Source of the DNA: DATJFQ01 sp035495555
Lineage (GTDB): Bacteria > Acidobacteriota > Vicinamibacteria > Vicinamibacterales > 2-12-FULL-66-21
Direction: 5' to 3'
Length of the DNA stretch: 64,000 nt
Assembly: GCA_035495555.1 (NCBI GenBank)
Contig: DATJFQ010000078.1
Coordinates: 1-64,000 of the forward strand
Position numbers and translations under genes: made by a program. A model generated the notes under the pieces. That model saw only the letters and a program-made list of their open reading frames with translations, ran no database searches and was not told the DNA's origin. Shown here piece by piece: positions 41,185-50,748 of this stretch; position 1 is the stretch's first letter; every line of letters begins with the position of its first letter.

Positions 41185-42336
41185 TCACGCGATGGCTTCG
41201 TCTGCGCCGGCGACAGTCGGCGTTGCCGGGCGGCCGAGGAGTTCTCTTGCGAGCGCGACCGCCCGTTCCGTAGCGGTGCCGGGACGATAGAAAAGCTCCG
41301 AGGCCACACGCTTGCGCGCGGACGAGAGTCGACCCGGCTGCGCGAGTTCAGCGCGGACGACGCGGACGAGATCCTCGACGGTGGCGGCCACTGTGGCGGC
41401 GCTGCGCAGCAGCGCGATCTTTTCGGGATTGATGCGCGCGTCGCGCGCGAGGTCCGGCGCGTCGAACACGACCAGCGGGCGATCCAGCACGAAATACTCG
41501 AACCCGACCGAGCTGTGGTCGGTGACCATCACGTCCGCCGCAGCCAGCCAGGGGCTCGCATCCGCACCGTCGACGAACCGCACGCGTCCCGGCTGCTCGA
41601 GCGCGAGCATGCGTGCCCGCCAGTCGATGCCGCCGGTATATCGCGGGTCGGCATCCAGCGATCGATCGTGCAGCTTGACGATGACGTTGAGTCCAGCGGC
41701 CGCCAGGCCCGAGACGATTGCCTCCCCCGCAATGTGCAGCGACGACGCCGTCGAATACGTCGGTGCGTAGAGGACCGTTGAACGATCGTCGACCAGCCCG
41801 GCCTCCTTGCGGATGCGCGCGCCGTCCCATCCGCCGTTTGCCAGCCGATCGAGCTTTGGGTACCCGAGGAGCACCGCCTGCGCCGAGGTGACGATCCCGG
41901 CATCGAGATACCGCTGCATCCGGTCTCGATTGATGAACGCCACTCGGTCGTAGTACTCGAATCCCATCGGCAGCCCCGACGGTCGATCGAGGTCGTATTT
42001 CCCCGCAACCCCGTGGAAGAAATTGATTCGATGCGAGCACCGCCGGAGGCGTGCTGCCGCCCAGGGATCGCCGTTCGCGTAGAGATCGAAGTGGCGCCAC
42101 TCCACCTGCCGATGGGTCAGGAACGCGCCTTCGGGCAACAGGGGAGCAATCCGGTCCGGATACTCGCTGGTGTACCAGACGCGCACGCCGCTCCCAGCGG
42201 ACAGGGCGGCGGCGATCGGACCGAGAACGGCGTGATACACCGGCGTCCGCAGTTCGAACAGGACGTCGCGCGCCGCGTTCAAGCGGGCGAGCGTGTCGTC
42301 GAGTTTGTGGATGACGGGCGTGAAGCGGCGAAGCAT
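41185..42336 (-). CDS. CDP-glycerol glycerophosphotransferase-like protein (copy 1)
   Basis: 383 residues with the TagF/TagB-like GT-B fold. Marks: HGVAGKYDLDRP (His near residue 110), IVKLHDRSLDADPRYTGGIDW and the UDP/CDP-binding ADVMVTDHSSVGFEYFVLDRPLVVFD segment near the C-terminus. Family enzymes transfer glycerol phosphate from CDP-glycerol to teichoic acid or capsules. In a didermal EPS operon it probably decorates the polymer with glycerol- or similar alditol-phosphate. The long upstream frame is an artefact; ATG 42336 begins two bases after the upstream stop. It is paralogous to 44278-45474. Confidence 0.83.
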   Translation of the reverse strand: MLRRFTPVIHKLDDTLARLNAARDVLFELRTPVYHAVLGPIAAALSAGSGVRVWYTSEYPDRIAPLLPEGAFLTHRQVEWRHFDLYANGDPWAAARLRRCSHRINFFHGVAGKYDLDRPSGLPMGFEYYDRVAFINRDRMQRYLDAGIVTSAQAVLLGYPKLDRLANGGWDGARIRKEAGLVDDRSTVLYAPTYSTASSLHIAGEAIVSGLAAAGLNVIVKLHDRSLDADPRYTGGIDWRARMLALEQPGRVRFVDGADASPWLAAADVMVTDHSSVGFEYFVLDRPLVVFDAPDLARDARINPEKIALLRSAATVAATVEDLVRVVRAELAQPGRLSSARKRVASELFYRPGTATERAVALARELLGRPATPTVAGADEAIA

Positions 42337-42338
42337 GA

Positions 42339-43334
42339 CTACGCCGCCGGACGCAGCATCGGGTTGGTCCGGACGCCGCGGCGGTTCTTCCACCGCTGCG
42401 CAACGATACCGGCAAAAAACCAGAGCCACAGTTCGTGCTCGAACGCGCCCGTGGCATCCCGGCGGATGGTATCGCGGACGGCCGCAACGGCGTGCTCGAT
42501 CGCACGGCGGAAGAGATACCGCGGCACGCCGATCACATGCGGCACCGTGCGGAAATCTAGCGTGGTCTGCTCCGGCGCTTCCATATCCAGTCCGGATCGC
42601 TCGTACAGAAGCGCCCGGCTGACGCCGCGCCAGTAGAACCAGCGCCGGAAGTACGATTTCTTCAGCCGCGCTTCGGGAATGATGTGGTGCACGATCATCT
42701 CGGGCACGTAGCAGCCCCGCACACCGGCGGCGCGCGCGCGGATGCACCATTCGCGCACCTCCTGGCCGAGCAGCGTTCCCGCCTTCCGTCCCGTCGAGGG
42801 ATCGAGCAGCCCGGCCCGGTCGAATGCGCTCCGGTGGAACGCCATGTTGACACCGAGCGGGACGCGGTTCCCGAATTCGAGCACGTCCGGGCCGTAGTCG
42901 AGCAGGGCGATCACGGCCCACTGCTTGCCGCCGTGGTTGGGCAGCCAACCGGGACGTGTCCCGCCCCAGATCGGCAGCACACGGCCACCCACGTAGTCGC
43001 ACCCAAGCCGCTCGAGGCCTTCGACGGCCCGGTCCAGCCAATCGCGTTCGACCCGCACGTCATCGTCGGTCGTGACGATCACATCGCCCGTCGCGATCCT
43101 GATCCCGGCGTTCAGCGCCGGGCTGCGGCCTTGTTCGCGCTCGAATACATAACGGAGCGGAACCGGAAACACCGGTGCAGCCGTCTCGACCACACGCCGG
43201 GTGTCATCCGCCGAGTTGTTGTCGACGACGACGACCTCCCACGGACGGGTCGTCTCGAGCTGCGCCAGGCTCGCGAGCGTCTCTCGCAGATCGGCGGCGC
43301 GATTGTAGGTGGCGATGACGATGGAGGACGTCAT
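42339..43334 (-). CDS. GT2-type glycosyltransferase
   Basis: 331 residues, GT-A fold: TSSIVIATYNRAADLRETLA, VVVDNNSADDTRR, GDVIVTTDDDVRVE and GQEVREWCIRARAAGVRGCYVPEM. Very similar in plan to 40126-41175, including the C-terminal YFRRWFYWRGVSRALLYERSG and VIGVPRYLFRRAIEH segments, so the two arose by duplication. The ATG overlaps the upstream gene's stop (ATGA). Cytoplasmic face of the membrane, extending the repeat unit. Confidence 0.88.
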   Translation of the reverse strand: MTSSIVIATYNRAADLRETLASLAQLETTRPWEVVVVDNNSADDTRRVVETAAPVFPVPLRYVFEREQGRSPALNAGIRIATGDVIVTTDDDVRVERDWLDRAVEGLERLGCDYVGGRVLPIWGGTRPGWLPNHGGKQWAVIALLDYGPDVLEFGNRVPLGVNMAFHRSAFDRAGLLDPSTGRKAGTLLGQEVREWCIRARAAGVRGCYVPEMIVHHIIPEARLKKSYFRRWFYWRGVSRALLYERSGLDMEAPEQTTLDFRTVPHVIGVPRYLFRRAIEHAVAAVRDTIRRDATGAFEHELWLWFFAGIVAQRWKNRRGVRTNPMLRPAA

Positions 43335-44296
43335 GCGACAGCCCTCGCGGCTTTGCGCCGTGCGAGACGCGCCCGGTTCCACCGATAGAGAACCGGAAGG
43401 AGCGGCGGCGCGCACCGCGCGACCACGGCAGCGATCGCGATCGCCAGCGTGGGCCGCCGCGATTGCAGCGCGCGCAGCCTGTCCGCCGCGGCGCGGCGGT
43501 TTCCTGCGTCGATCGCCGCACGTGCCTCCGCCGCGAGCAGTTCCGTTTCGAATCGGGCGACCTGCGCGTCGAGAATCGCCAGTTCATCGGGACGGTCGGC
43601 CAGCGCCGGGCGGAGTTTGCGATAAACCGTGAGGAGGCCGCCCAGCATCCGGACGTCACTCGCAGAGAGACTGTCGTCCCGCCGCCGGTAATCGCCGAGC
43701 GGCCGATCGTTGCGGACGAACCGGAAGCCCGACGCCGCCGCGCGCAGCCAGTAGTCGTAATCCTCGTTCGACCGCAGACGTTCATCGAAGTCCCCGACGG
43801 TCTGATACACCGACCGGTGGAACACCGACATGATGAACACGGCTTCCTCGTCGCGGAGGATGTCCGCGAGAAGGGGCTGTGGCCGTTTGTCGGGCCACGG
43901 CCGCGCGGGCGTCCCGTGCCAGGGCCCACCGAGATTGCGCGCGTTTCCGGTGACCACGTCGGCGTGCTGCCGGGACGCGAACGTCGCCATCTGCGCCGTG
44001 AGGAAGTCGGGGTCCCACAGGTCGTCGCTGTCGAGCAGGGCGAAAAACTCACCCCGCGCGTAGCGCATGGCCGTGTTGCGCGCCGCCGAGAGCCCTCCGT
44101 TGCGCTGATGGACCACGCGGATTCGCGGGTCTCTCGCGGCGTACTCGTCCGCGAAGCGGCCGGTCCGATCCGTCGACCCGTCGTCGACGATGACCAGCTC
44201 CCAGTCTCGATACGTCTGCGCCAGAACCGACTCGACGGACGCCGCGAGGTACTGCTCGACGTTGTACGCCGGCATGATCACGCTGATCGTTGGCAC
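43331..44296 (-). CDS. GT2-type glycosyltransferase
   Basis: 321 residues. Classical GT2 start PTISVIMPAYNVEQYLAASVESVL, VDDGSTDRTG, NGGLSAARNTAM, FFALLDSDDLWDPDFL (DxD) and the acceptor-side FDERLRSNEDYDYWLRAAA. The C-terminal 90 residues are helical and basic. The start is a GTG lying 19 bp inside the end of the upstream CDP-glycerol-type gene, so the two overlap. Adds a sugar to the growing unit; specificity not readable. Confidence 0.88.
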   Translation of the reverse strand: MPTISVIMPAYNVEQYLAASVESVLAQTYRDWELVIVDDGSTDRTGRFADEYAARDPRIRVVHQRNGGLSAARNTAMRYARGEFFALLDSDDLWDPDFLTAQMATFASRQHADVVTGNARNLGGPWHGTPARPWPDKRPQPLLADILRDEEAVFIMSVFHRSVYQTVGDFDERLRSNEDYDYWLRAAASGFRFVRNDRPLGDYRRRDDSLSASDVRMLGGLLTVYRKLRPALADRPDELAILDAQVARFETELLAAEARAAIDAGNRRAAADRLRALQSRRPTLAIAIAAVVARCAPPLLPVLYRWNRARLARRKAARAVA

Positions 44297-45474
44297 GAGG
44301 CCTCCGTCGATTCGAAGAGCGCTTCCTGCATCGAGGCGGGGTCGAGTTCAATCGCTTCGTAGAGCGCCTCGACCGAGCGGCGCGTCGCCGACCCGGGGGA
44401 GTAGAACAAATCCTGAGCGACCGCGCGTCGGGTCGCGGAATTCGCCGCGGGGTCTGCGATCGCCTGTTCGACAGCCCTGACCGTGTCATCGACCGTCGAC
44501 GTCGACGTCGAGGCCGCCGCCAGCAGCTCCACGTATTCCCTGTGAATGTTCGCTTCGCGAATGAGTTCGGGGCGATGGATCCGGACGAGCGGCCGGTCGC
44601 GCAGCAGGTACTCGAACCCGGCGGAGCTGTGGTCGGTGATCATCACATCCGCGGCCACGAGATACGGAGAGATGTCGTGGCCGGTCGCCAGGACGCCACG
44701 GCCTGCGCTCAGGAGCGGCTGGAGCGCTGCCGTCCAGTCGACGCCACCGGAATACCGCGGCCGCGGATCTCGCGACCGATCGTGAAGCTTCACGAGCACG
44801 TTGATTGGCAGCCGCATCAACGCCCGCACCAGGTCGACGCCGACGCTGTTCAACGACGACTCGGGCGACCATGTCGGTGCATACAGCACGACCGGAAGTG
44901 CGGGATTCAATCCGAGCTGCTCGACGACGGCGTCGCGCGCATAGGTGCCGTCGACGACCGCATCCGCCTTGGGCATGCCGACGAGACGGATGGCGGGACT
45001 GTTGGCTTCGATCGCGCCGGACCTCACGAAATTCTGCAGCCGTCGCCGGTTGATGAAGAAAATGCGGTCCCAGGGACGCATGTGCCGGGTCGGCGCGTCG
45101 AAGCCGTACTTGCCGGCGACGCCGTGGAAGACCTGAATGCGGCACCCGCCGCGCGCGAGCGTCTGCCACATGAAATCCGACGCGACGTAGGCGTCGAACC
45201 GCATCAGGGCCGCCCGTTTCGGGTGTACCAGCCGTGTGCCCGCGGGGGCCTCGCGGTAAATTTCCTGCAGGCGATGGGGTTCCTCGCTCGCCGTGAAATA
45301 GAACTCGACGCGCGGGTCGACGCCGAGCGCTCGAACGACGGGCGCGACCATCGTGTAATTGACCGGCGTGCGCGAATCGACCAGGATTCGCCGGCGATCC
45401 GTTCGGCGCGCGAACGCCCGATCCAGGCGGCGGATCATCCGGATCGGCGCATGAAGCACGTCGCGCGACGTCAT
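44278..45474 (-). CDS. CDP-glycerol glycerophosphotransferase-like protein (copy 2)
   Basis: 398 residues of the same TagF-like family as 41185-42336: HGVAGKYGFDAPTRHM, FFINRRRLQNF, LYAPTWSPESSLNSVG, VLVKLHDRSRDPRPRYSGGVDW and ADVMITDHSSAGFEYLLRDRPLV. The shared HGVAGKYxxDxP and GGxDW blocks show clear common ancestry. The ATG overlaps the stop of the ligase-like gene (ATGA). Predicted to transfer an alditol phosphate from a CDP donor to the polysaccharide. Confidence 0.83.
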   Translation of the reverse strand: MTSRDVLHAPIRMIRRLDRAFARRTDRRRILVDSRTPVNYTMVAPVVRALGVDPRVEFYFTASEEPHRLQEIYREAPAGTRLVHPKRAALMRFDAYVASDFMWQTLARGGCRIQVFHGVAGKYGFDAPTRHMRPWDRIFFINRRRLQNFVRSGAIEANSPAIRLVGMPKADAVVDGTYARDAVVEQLGLNPALPVVLYAPTWSPESSLNSVGVDLVRALMRLPINVLVKLHDRSRDPRPRYSGGVDWTAALQPLLSAGRGVLATGHDISPYLVAADVMITDHSSAGFEYLLRDRPLVRIHRPELIREANIHREYVELLAAASTSTSTVDDTVRAVEQAIADPAANSATRRAVAQDLFYSPGSATRRSVEALYEAIELDPASMQEALFESTEASCQRSA

Positions 45475-46931
45475 GCGTGCGCCACCTCGACTGCGTGAGC
45501 ACGGGCCTTTACACGGGCCGTCGACGTCCGGGGCTGACGGTCGCGAAGCATTTCACGCGGCGTCACCGCGAGCGCCAGCAGATAGTAAAACGGCCAGGTG
45601 TAGGCGACCGACGCAAACAGGGCGCACACGAGCCATCCGCAGAGCGACGCCAGCATTGCCGCCGAGTGCGCATCGAGGAGGTCGGCTTCCTCGTCGTCGA
45701 GAATCGGCGCGCTCCCGTCGCGACGACGTCCATTGCGGCCTGTCCGCGCGGCCCGACGAGCCCGTCGCAACAGCCGGCGAGTCTGGAAAATTCCGTAAAA
45801 CGCGCGGCCGACCATGAAGAAAAACACCGAGAGCCCAACGATGCCCAGCTCCGCGGCCACCTGCAGCACGACGTTGTGGCTTTCGTGCCACGCCGAGGGG
45901 CGCGTCGGGTCCCACGCCTTGAAATTCCCGGCGCCGACACCCGTCAGCGGATTTTCCGAGAACGCCCGGATCGAATCCTTGATCAGCGTCCGGCGCTCCT
46001 GCGCCGAGCCGAAGTCGTCCTTGCTCTCGTCGGTAATGCTCGCGATCCGGTGCCAGTAGGTCGCGGGGACGAGCGGCAGCGCGCACATCCCGGCGAACGC
46101 CGCCGCAACGACCAGCCCCGGTCGCTTGCGGACGGCCATCACGCCGAACACCACGATCATCACGATCATCCCAAGAAAGCCGCCGCGCGACCCTGATGCG
46201 ACGGCCGACGCAAGCATCAACACCGCGCACCCCGCCGCCGTCGCCCGCTCGAGCAGGCTCGAGCGCCGCAGCACCAAGAAGGCGGCCAGGGGAAGAAAGG
46301 CCACCATGTTCGTCGCGAGATCGTTGGGGTTCCCCATGATCCCGCCGACGGCGCCTTGCGCGCGCGTGCCGTGGCCGACCATGTGGCTGCCGTGCAGGTA
46401 GTCGATCATCGTCAGGAAGGCGACATAGCCGACGGAGAGCACCAGGACCCACGTCAGGCGCTCCAGCCGTTTCGGCGTGGTGATCGTGTTCACGGCGAGC
46501 AGATAGATGAGAATGACCTTCGAATACACGTCGCGGAACACGCCGATTGCGCCGCCCATCCAGATCGAGAACGGCGCCGTCAACACGATGACCGCGCCAA
46601 AGAGGACGACGCCGATCAGCTCCGGCGTGACGCGGGTGACGGGCTGCCGTCGCGCCAGACGGCCGGCGACCAGCGAAACGAGGCCGATGGTCGCCGACAG
46701 TTCCGCCAGATGCAGGAAATCGAGCGGCGGAAGGATGTCCTGCGGCCTCAGGAAGAGCACTGCCGTGAACAGCAGCATCCAGGTGAACGCGCGATCGCGC
46801 GGCTCAGGTGCAGGTATCGCCGCCGAGGTGACCCGCGAGTCCTCCGACGCTGCGACCGCGGTCGGACCACCTCCCGCAGACAGGCTCGCTCCGGTGGGCA
46901 CAGGCGCATTGAACGTGAGGCGCTCGGTCAT
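45471..46931 (-). CDS. O-antigen ligase/polymerase-like membrane protein (Wzy/WaaL type)
   Basis: 486 residues with about 11 membrane helices. The large loop bears SENPLTGVGAGNFKAW and SAWHESHNVVLQVAAELGIVG, the His-containing motif shared by O-antigen ligases and Wzy polymerases, and GNPNDLATNMVAFLPL lies earlier. Proteins of this type in exosortase-A loci were named putative O-glycosylation ligases; polymerisation of repeat units is equally possible. ATG 46931 (not GTG 46937) is chosen because GAGG stands seven bases upstream and the ATGA overlap with the preceding gene is conserved in this operon. Confidence 0.85.
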   Translation of the reverse strand: MTERLTFNAPVPTGASLSAGGGPTAVAASEDSRVTSAAIPAPEPRDRAFTWMLLFTAVLFLRPQDILPPLDFLHLAELSATIGLVSLVAGRLARRQPVTRVTPELIGVVLFGAVIVLTAPFSIWMGGAIGVFRDVYSKVILIYLLAVNTITTPKRLERLTWVLVLSVGYVAFLTMIDYLHGSHMVGHGTRAQGAVGGIMGNPNDLATNMVAFLPLAAFLVLRRSSLLERATAAGCAVLMLASAVASGSRGGFLGMIVMIVVFGVMAVRKRPGLVVAAAFAGMCALPLVPATYWHRIASITDESKDDFGSAQERRTLIKDSIRAFSENPLTGVGAGNFKAWDPTRPSAWHESHNVVLQVAAELGIVGLSVFFFMVGRAFYGIFQTRRLLRRARRAARTGRNGRRRDGSAPILDDEEADLLDAHSAAMLASLCGWLVCALFASVAYTWPFYYLLALAVTPREMLRDRQPRTSTARVKARAHAVEVAHA

Positions 46932-48055
46932 CGCCACACCTCACGGCCCCGCCGCAGGGCCATGAGCCCTGCAATCGCCGAGAAATTGAGGACGACGAAA
47001 GTGAACGCCACACTCGACATGCGCTGGCGCGCTTCCAGGGCCGCACCGGCCGCTGCGAGCCCATAGAACAGCAACTGCAGCACCAGCGCCACGACGTAAA
47101 TGGCGCCCGTCCCGGCCAGCACCAGGCTCGAGAGCAGCAGGGCCATCAGCGCCCAGGGCACAATCAACCGTCCGACTTTGTGGGAGAGGTACTGCAGCCA
47201 CACGGGATTGACGATCGGCAGCAGCAGCCGCGGTTCCTGCGCGAGGATCTGATAATTGCCGGCGAGCGTCCGCTTCTTCCGGCGTGTTTCCGTCGCGGCG
47301 TCAGACGACGCACGGTCGAAGGCGCGCGCGCGGTCATCGAACACCATGCGGTATCCGGCCAGCACGGTGCGCATGGGCGCCAGCACGTCGTCGAGCAGCG
47401 TCGATTCCGGCAGCGGCCGCCAGAGCGAGCGCCGCAGCGCGTAGATTGCTCCTGTCGCGCCAAGCGTGGACCAGACGCGGCTCTCGCTCCGCCGCATCCA
47501 CTTCTCATAGCGCCAATAGAGGCCCAGGCCCTCGCCGACCGTCGAGTCGGACGACGGCCGCGCCTCCGAGTCGAGGACCAACTCGCCGGTCGCGCCGCCG
47601 ACGGCTGGATCCGCGAAGTTCTCGACCAGCGCCTGCAGGGAGCCCGGGGCGAAGCGCTGGCGCGCGTCAACGAACATCAGGACGTCGCCGCGCGCCGCCG
47701 CGACCCCGGCGTTCAGCGCCGCGGGTTTACCCGCCGACGGCCGTTCGATCAGCCTGACGGCAGGCCCGAACGGCGCGAGCGCGGCCCCCGGCGCATCGGT
47801 CGAGCCGTCCGAGACGACGATGATTTCGCGCGATCCCGGGTAGTCCTGTGCGAGGAGATTGGCAATCCGGGCGGGGAGCCTGTGCGCCTCGTTGCGTGCC
47901 GCGATGACGATCGAGATCGAGGGCCAGCGTCCTGGCGGGAACGGCGCCCGCCGCGGCTGCCGATCCACCAGCCGCGCCCACGCGGCGACGAGGCATGGAT
48001 ACCCCGCGTACACGTAGAGCACGAACGCCGCCGAAACCCAGAACAGGACCGTCAT
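46928..48055 (-). CDS. Membrane-bound GT2 glycosyltransferase
   Basis: 375 residues: an N-terminal membrane helix (residues 1-25), a GT-A domain with SISIVIAARNEAHRLPARIA, VVSDGSTDAPG, GDVLMFVDARQRF, a processive-type LLDDVLAPMRTVLAGYRMVFDD, and three C-terminal helices (about 285-360). The plan is that of chitin-synthase/IcaA-like enzymes that couple synthesis with the membrane. It could be a polymer synthase or add one sugar. Its ATG is 18 bp after the dehydrogenase gene. Confidence 0.85.
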   Translation of the reverse strand: MTVLFWVSAAFVLYVYAGYPCLVAAWARLVDRQPRRAPFPPGRWPSISIVIAARNEAHRLPARIANLLAQDYPGSREIIVVSDGSTDAPGAALAPFGPAVRLIERPSAGKPAALNAGVAAARGDVLMFVDARQRFAPGSLQALVENFADPAVGGATGELVLDSEARPSSDSTVGEGLGLYWRYEKWMRRSESRVWSTLGATGAIYALRRSLWRPLPESTLLDDVLAPMRTVLAGYRMVFDDRARAFDRASSDAATETRRKKRTLAGNYQILAQEPRLLLPIVNPVWLQYLSHKVGRLIVPWALMALLLSSLVLAGTGAIYVVALVLQLLFYGLAAAGAALEARQRMSSVAFTFVVLNFSAIAGLMALRRGREVWR

Positions 48056-48073
48056 AGCAAACGAAGGGCGCGA

Positions 48074-49438
48074 TCAAACGATCGCGACCTTCTGACCCTC
48101 CGATGGCGCGCGCGGCGCGCCGAGCTTGAACACATTCGGGTGCGGCTGTTTGATCGCGTTGCGCGTGTCGACGATGACGTCGGCTTCGTCCAGCAGCGCC
48201 GCGTAGTCGAACGTCTTGTGATCCGTCACGATGACTACGCAGTCGTACCGGCCGATGGAGCCCCGCTTCATCTCCACGGCTTTCACGTCGTAGCCGCCCG
48301 ACCACTCGCGGCCGTGCACCTGGGGTACGAAGGGGTCCGCGTAGGACACGTCGGCGCCGCGCGCGAGCAGCAGCCCCATGACGTCCAGCGCCGGCGACTC
48401 GCGCATGTCGTCGATGTCGCGCTTGTAGGCGACGCCCGCGATGAGCACCTTCGATCCGTTGATCGCCTTGCGGCGCGTGTTGAGCGCCTCGCCCACCTTG
48501 TCCACCACGTAGTGCGGCATGCCGGCGTTGATGTGGCCGGCCAGCTCGATGAACCGCGGGTCGAAGCCGGTCTGCTTGGCTTTCCACGACAGATAGAACG
48601 GATCGATCGGGATGCAGTGGCCGCCGAGGCCCGGGCCCGGATAGAACGCCATGAACCCGAAGGGCTTCGTCTTCGCCGCGTCGACGACTTCCCAGACGTC
48701 GATATTCATGCGGTCGCACATCAGCGCCAGCTCGTTGACGAGGCCGATGTTGACGGCGCGAAACGTGTTCTCGAGCAGCTTCACCATCTCGGCGACGCGG
48801 GTCGAACTCACAGGGACGATCGTCTCAATCGCGCTGCCGTACAGCTCCTTTGCCAGTTCCGAACAGGTCGGGGTGAAACCGCCGACGACCTTGGGGACGT
48901 TGTGCGTCTGAAACGTGGGATTCCCCGGGTCGACCCGTTCGGGGGAGAACGCGAGGAAGAAGTCGACGCCCGCTTTGAGGCCGGTGGCTTCGAGCATCGG
49001 CTGCACCACTTCGTCCGTCGTACCCGGGTACGTGGTGGACTCGAGGACGATCAGCATCCCCGGGTGCAGGTATTTCGCGATCCCTTCCACCGCCGAGACG
49101 ATGTAGGACATGTCGGGGTCCTTCGTCTTGCGCAGCGGCGTCGGCACGCAGATGTTCACCGTATCGAGGTCGCGAACGACGGAGAAATCGGTCGTTGCAT
49201 CGAGCTTGCCTGCGGCGTGCAGGGACTGGACGTCGGCGGTCTTGACGTCGGGGATGTACGACTGGCCGTCGTTGATCGCGTTGACCTTCCGCGCATCGAG
49301 GTCGATGCCGGTCGCGTGGAAGCCCGCCTTGGCGAGTTCCACCGCGAGCGGCAGACCGACGTATCCGAGACCGACGACGCCCGTGCGCGCAGTCCGCGCA
49401 CGCAGCTTGTCACGAAGCGTTTCCGAGAGCTGTGTCAT
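48074..49438 (-). CDS. UDP-N-acetyl-hexosamine 6-dehydrogenase (WbpA/WecC type)
   Basis: 454 residues. NAD site GVVGLGYVGLPLAVELAKAG (20-39), NICVPTPLRKTKDPD, ESTTYPGTTDE, FSPERVDPGNP, and catalytic Cys275 in GLGGHCIPIDPFYLSWK. The GHCIPIDP form separates it from the AlgD-like enzyme at 22.8 kb. It probably oxidises UDP-GlcNAc or UDP-ManNAc to the uronic acid. AGGAGTT lies before the ATG. With the other dehydrogenase it indicates at least two kinds of acidic sugar in the product. Confidence 0.9.
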   Translation of the reverse strand: MTQLSETLRDKLRARTARTGVVGLGYVGLPLAVELAKAGFHATGIDLDARKVNAINDGQSYIPDVKTADVQSLHAAGKLDATTDFSVVRDLDTVNICVPTPLRKTKDPDMSYIVSAVEGIAKYLHPGMLIVLESTTYPGTTDEVVQPMLEATGLKAGVDFFLAFSPERVDPGNPTFQTHNVPKVVGGFTPTCSELAKELYGSAIETIVPVSSTRVAEMVKLLENTFRAVNIGLVNELALMCDRMNIDVWEVVDAAKTKPFGFMAFYPGPGLGGHCIPIDPFYLSWKAKQTGFDPRFIELAGHINAGMPHYVVDKVGEALNTRRKAINGSKVLIAGVAYKRDIDDMRESPALDVMGLLLARGADVSYADPFVPQVHGREWSGGYDVKAVEMKRGSIGRYDCVVIVTDHKTFDYAALLDEADVIVDTRNAIKQPHPNVFKLGAPRAPSEGQKVAIV

Positions 49439-49451
49439 GTAGGTCCAACTC

Positions 49452-50747
49452 CTAAGCAGAAACGCCCAGCATAATCCGTTTCAACCGCGCCCAGAGCCCC
49501 ACGCGGCGCGTTTCTTCACGCGCCTGCGCCGCCTCGCGGCCGATTGTGCCCGTTGGCGCAACGGACGGGTGGCGCTGCTGGCGCAACAGGCGGTATTCCT
49601 CCGCGAGGACGCGGCGCTGTTCGGCCAGCTCCCGTTCGCGCTGCCGGACGGCCTGTTCGCGCTGTTCGAGCGCGTTCGAGCGCGCCTCGTCGCCGATCGT
49701 CGGGCGTGCTGGCGCCGGGGGCCAGTTCCGCGCGTCCAGCACGCGTCCCGGCGCATGCGTGTGCGCGGTCGTCGCGACAGGTCTCGGCTCCGGACGCTCG
49801 AGCGGCGGCGGCGCGGTCGGCGTCGGCGCCGTGCGGGTGGCCGGCTGCGGGTCAACCCCGGCGTTCGCCGACGCCGCGACCGGTGCGGCCATCGCCGCTT
49901 CTGCCACGGCCTGGTCGTCAGCAGCGCCCGCGGCGAGGACGCCGGTCGTTTCCAGCTCCGCGAGCACGTCGCCAATGAGCGCGCGATCGATCTGCGGCCG
50001 TTCCTCGGCGTAGCCGAACACGAGCGCCGCATCGCAGATGATGTTGATGATGCGCGGCACTCCGCGGCTGCGCGCGTGGATCAGCGTCGTGGCCTCGCGT
50101 GGGAACTCCAGCGGCGCGCCGATGGACGCGCGGCGGAGACGATGGTTGATGTAGTTGGCCGTCTCCTCTTCGTCGAGCGGCGCGAGATGATAGCTGACCG
50201 TGATCCGCTGCCGAAGCTGCTCGAGCTCCGGCGTGCCCAGCTTGTCGCGCAGGTTGGGTTGCCCCACGAGGACGATCTGCAGGAGCTTCGATTTCTCGGT
50301 TTCGAGATTCGACAGCATCCGCAGCTCCTCGAGCGCGGCAAGACTCAGGTTCTGCGCCTCATCGATCACGATCAACACCATGCGGCCGGCGAGCCGCTGG
50401 TCGACGAGGTACTGCGCGAGGTCGCGCAGCAGCTGCGGCTTGCTCCGTCCCGCCGCCTCGAGGCCGAAATCGAGCATGATCGTCTCGAGCAGCTCGCGCG
50501 GATCCAGCATCGTGTTCACGATCCGTCCGACGGTCGTATGTGTATCGAGATTGCGCAACACCGACTGGACCAGCGTCGTTTTACCGGAGCCGATCGCGCC
50601 GGTAATCACCACGAATCCCGCGTGGCTTTCGAGCCCGTAGCGCAGGTAATCGAGCGCCTCCTGGTGGACGCGGCTCGGATACAGGTATTCCGGATCCGGG
50701 CTGAGCGCGAACGGCCGTTCGCGAAGCTGGTAAAAACGTTCGTACAT
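49452..50747 (-). CDS. ExeA/GspA-like AAA ATPase of exosortase-locus type
   Basis: 431 residues. The start YERFYQLRERPFALSPDPEYLYPS, Walker A GAIGSGKTTL (about 46-55) and Walker B VLIVIDEAQNL (about 127-137) match the secretion ATPase found in exosortase-A (PEP-CTERM) loci. The C-terminal 160 residues are a Pro/Ala-rich linker followed by a charged coiled coil (about 360-410). Its role in EPS export is not established biochemically. ATG 50747 is set by the family start; one base separates it from the yvcK-like stop. Confidence 0.88.
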   Translation of the reverse strand: MYERFYQLRERPFALSPDPEYLYPSRVHQEALDYLRYGLESHAGFVVITGAIGSGKTTLVQSVLRNLDTHTTVGRIVNTMLDPRELLETIMLDFGLEAAGRSKPQLLRDLAQYLVDQRLAGRMVLIVIDEAQNLSLAALEELRMLSNLETEKSKLLQIVLVGQPNLRDKLGTPELEQLRQRITVSYHLAPLDEEETANYINHRLRRASIGAPLEFPREATTLIHARSRGVPRIINIICDAALVFGYAEERPQIDRALIGDVLAELETTGVLAAGAADDQAVAEAAMAAPVAASANAGVDPQPATRTAPTPTAPPPLERPEPRPVATTAHTHAPGRVLDARNWPPAPARPTIGDEARSNALEQREQAVRQRERELAEQRRVLAEEYRLLRQQRHPSVAPTGTIGREAAQAREETRRVGLWARLKRIMLGVSA

Positions 50748-50748
50748 C

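Noticed and set aside
47180..49474. A 764-codon plus-strand frame opposite the glycosyltransferase and dehydrogenase
   Set aside because: Antisense artefact in high GC; no motif, while both minus-strand genes have full active sites.
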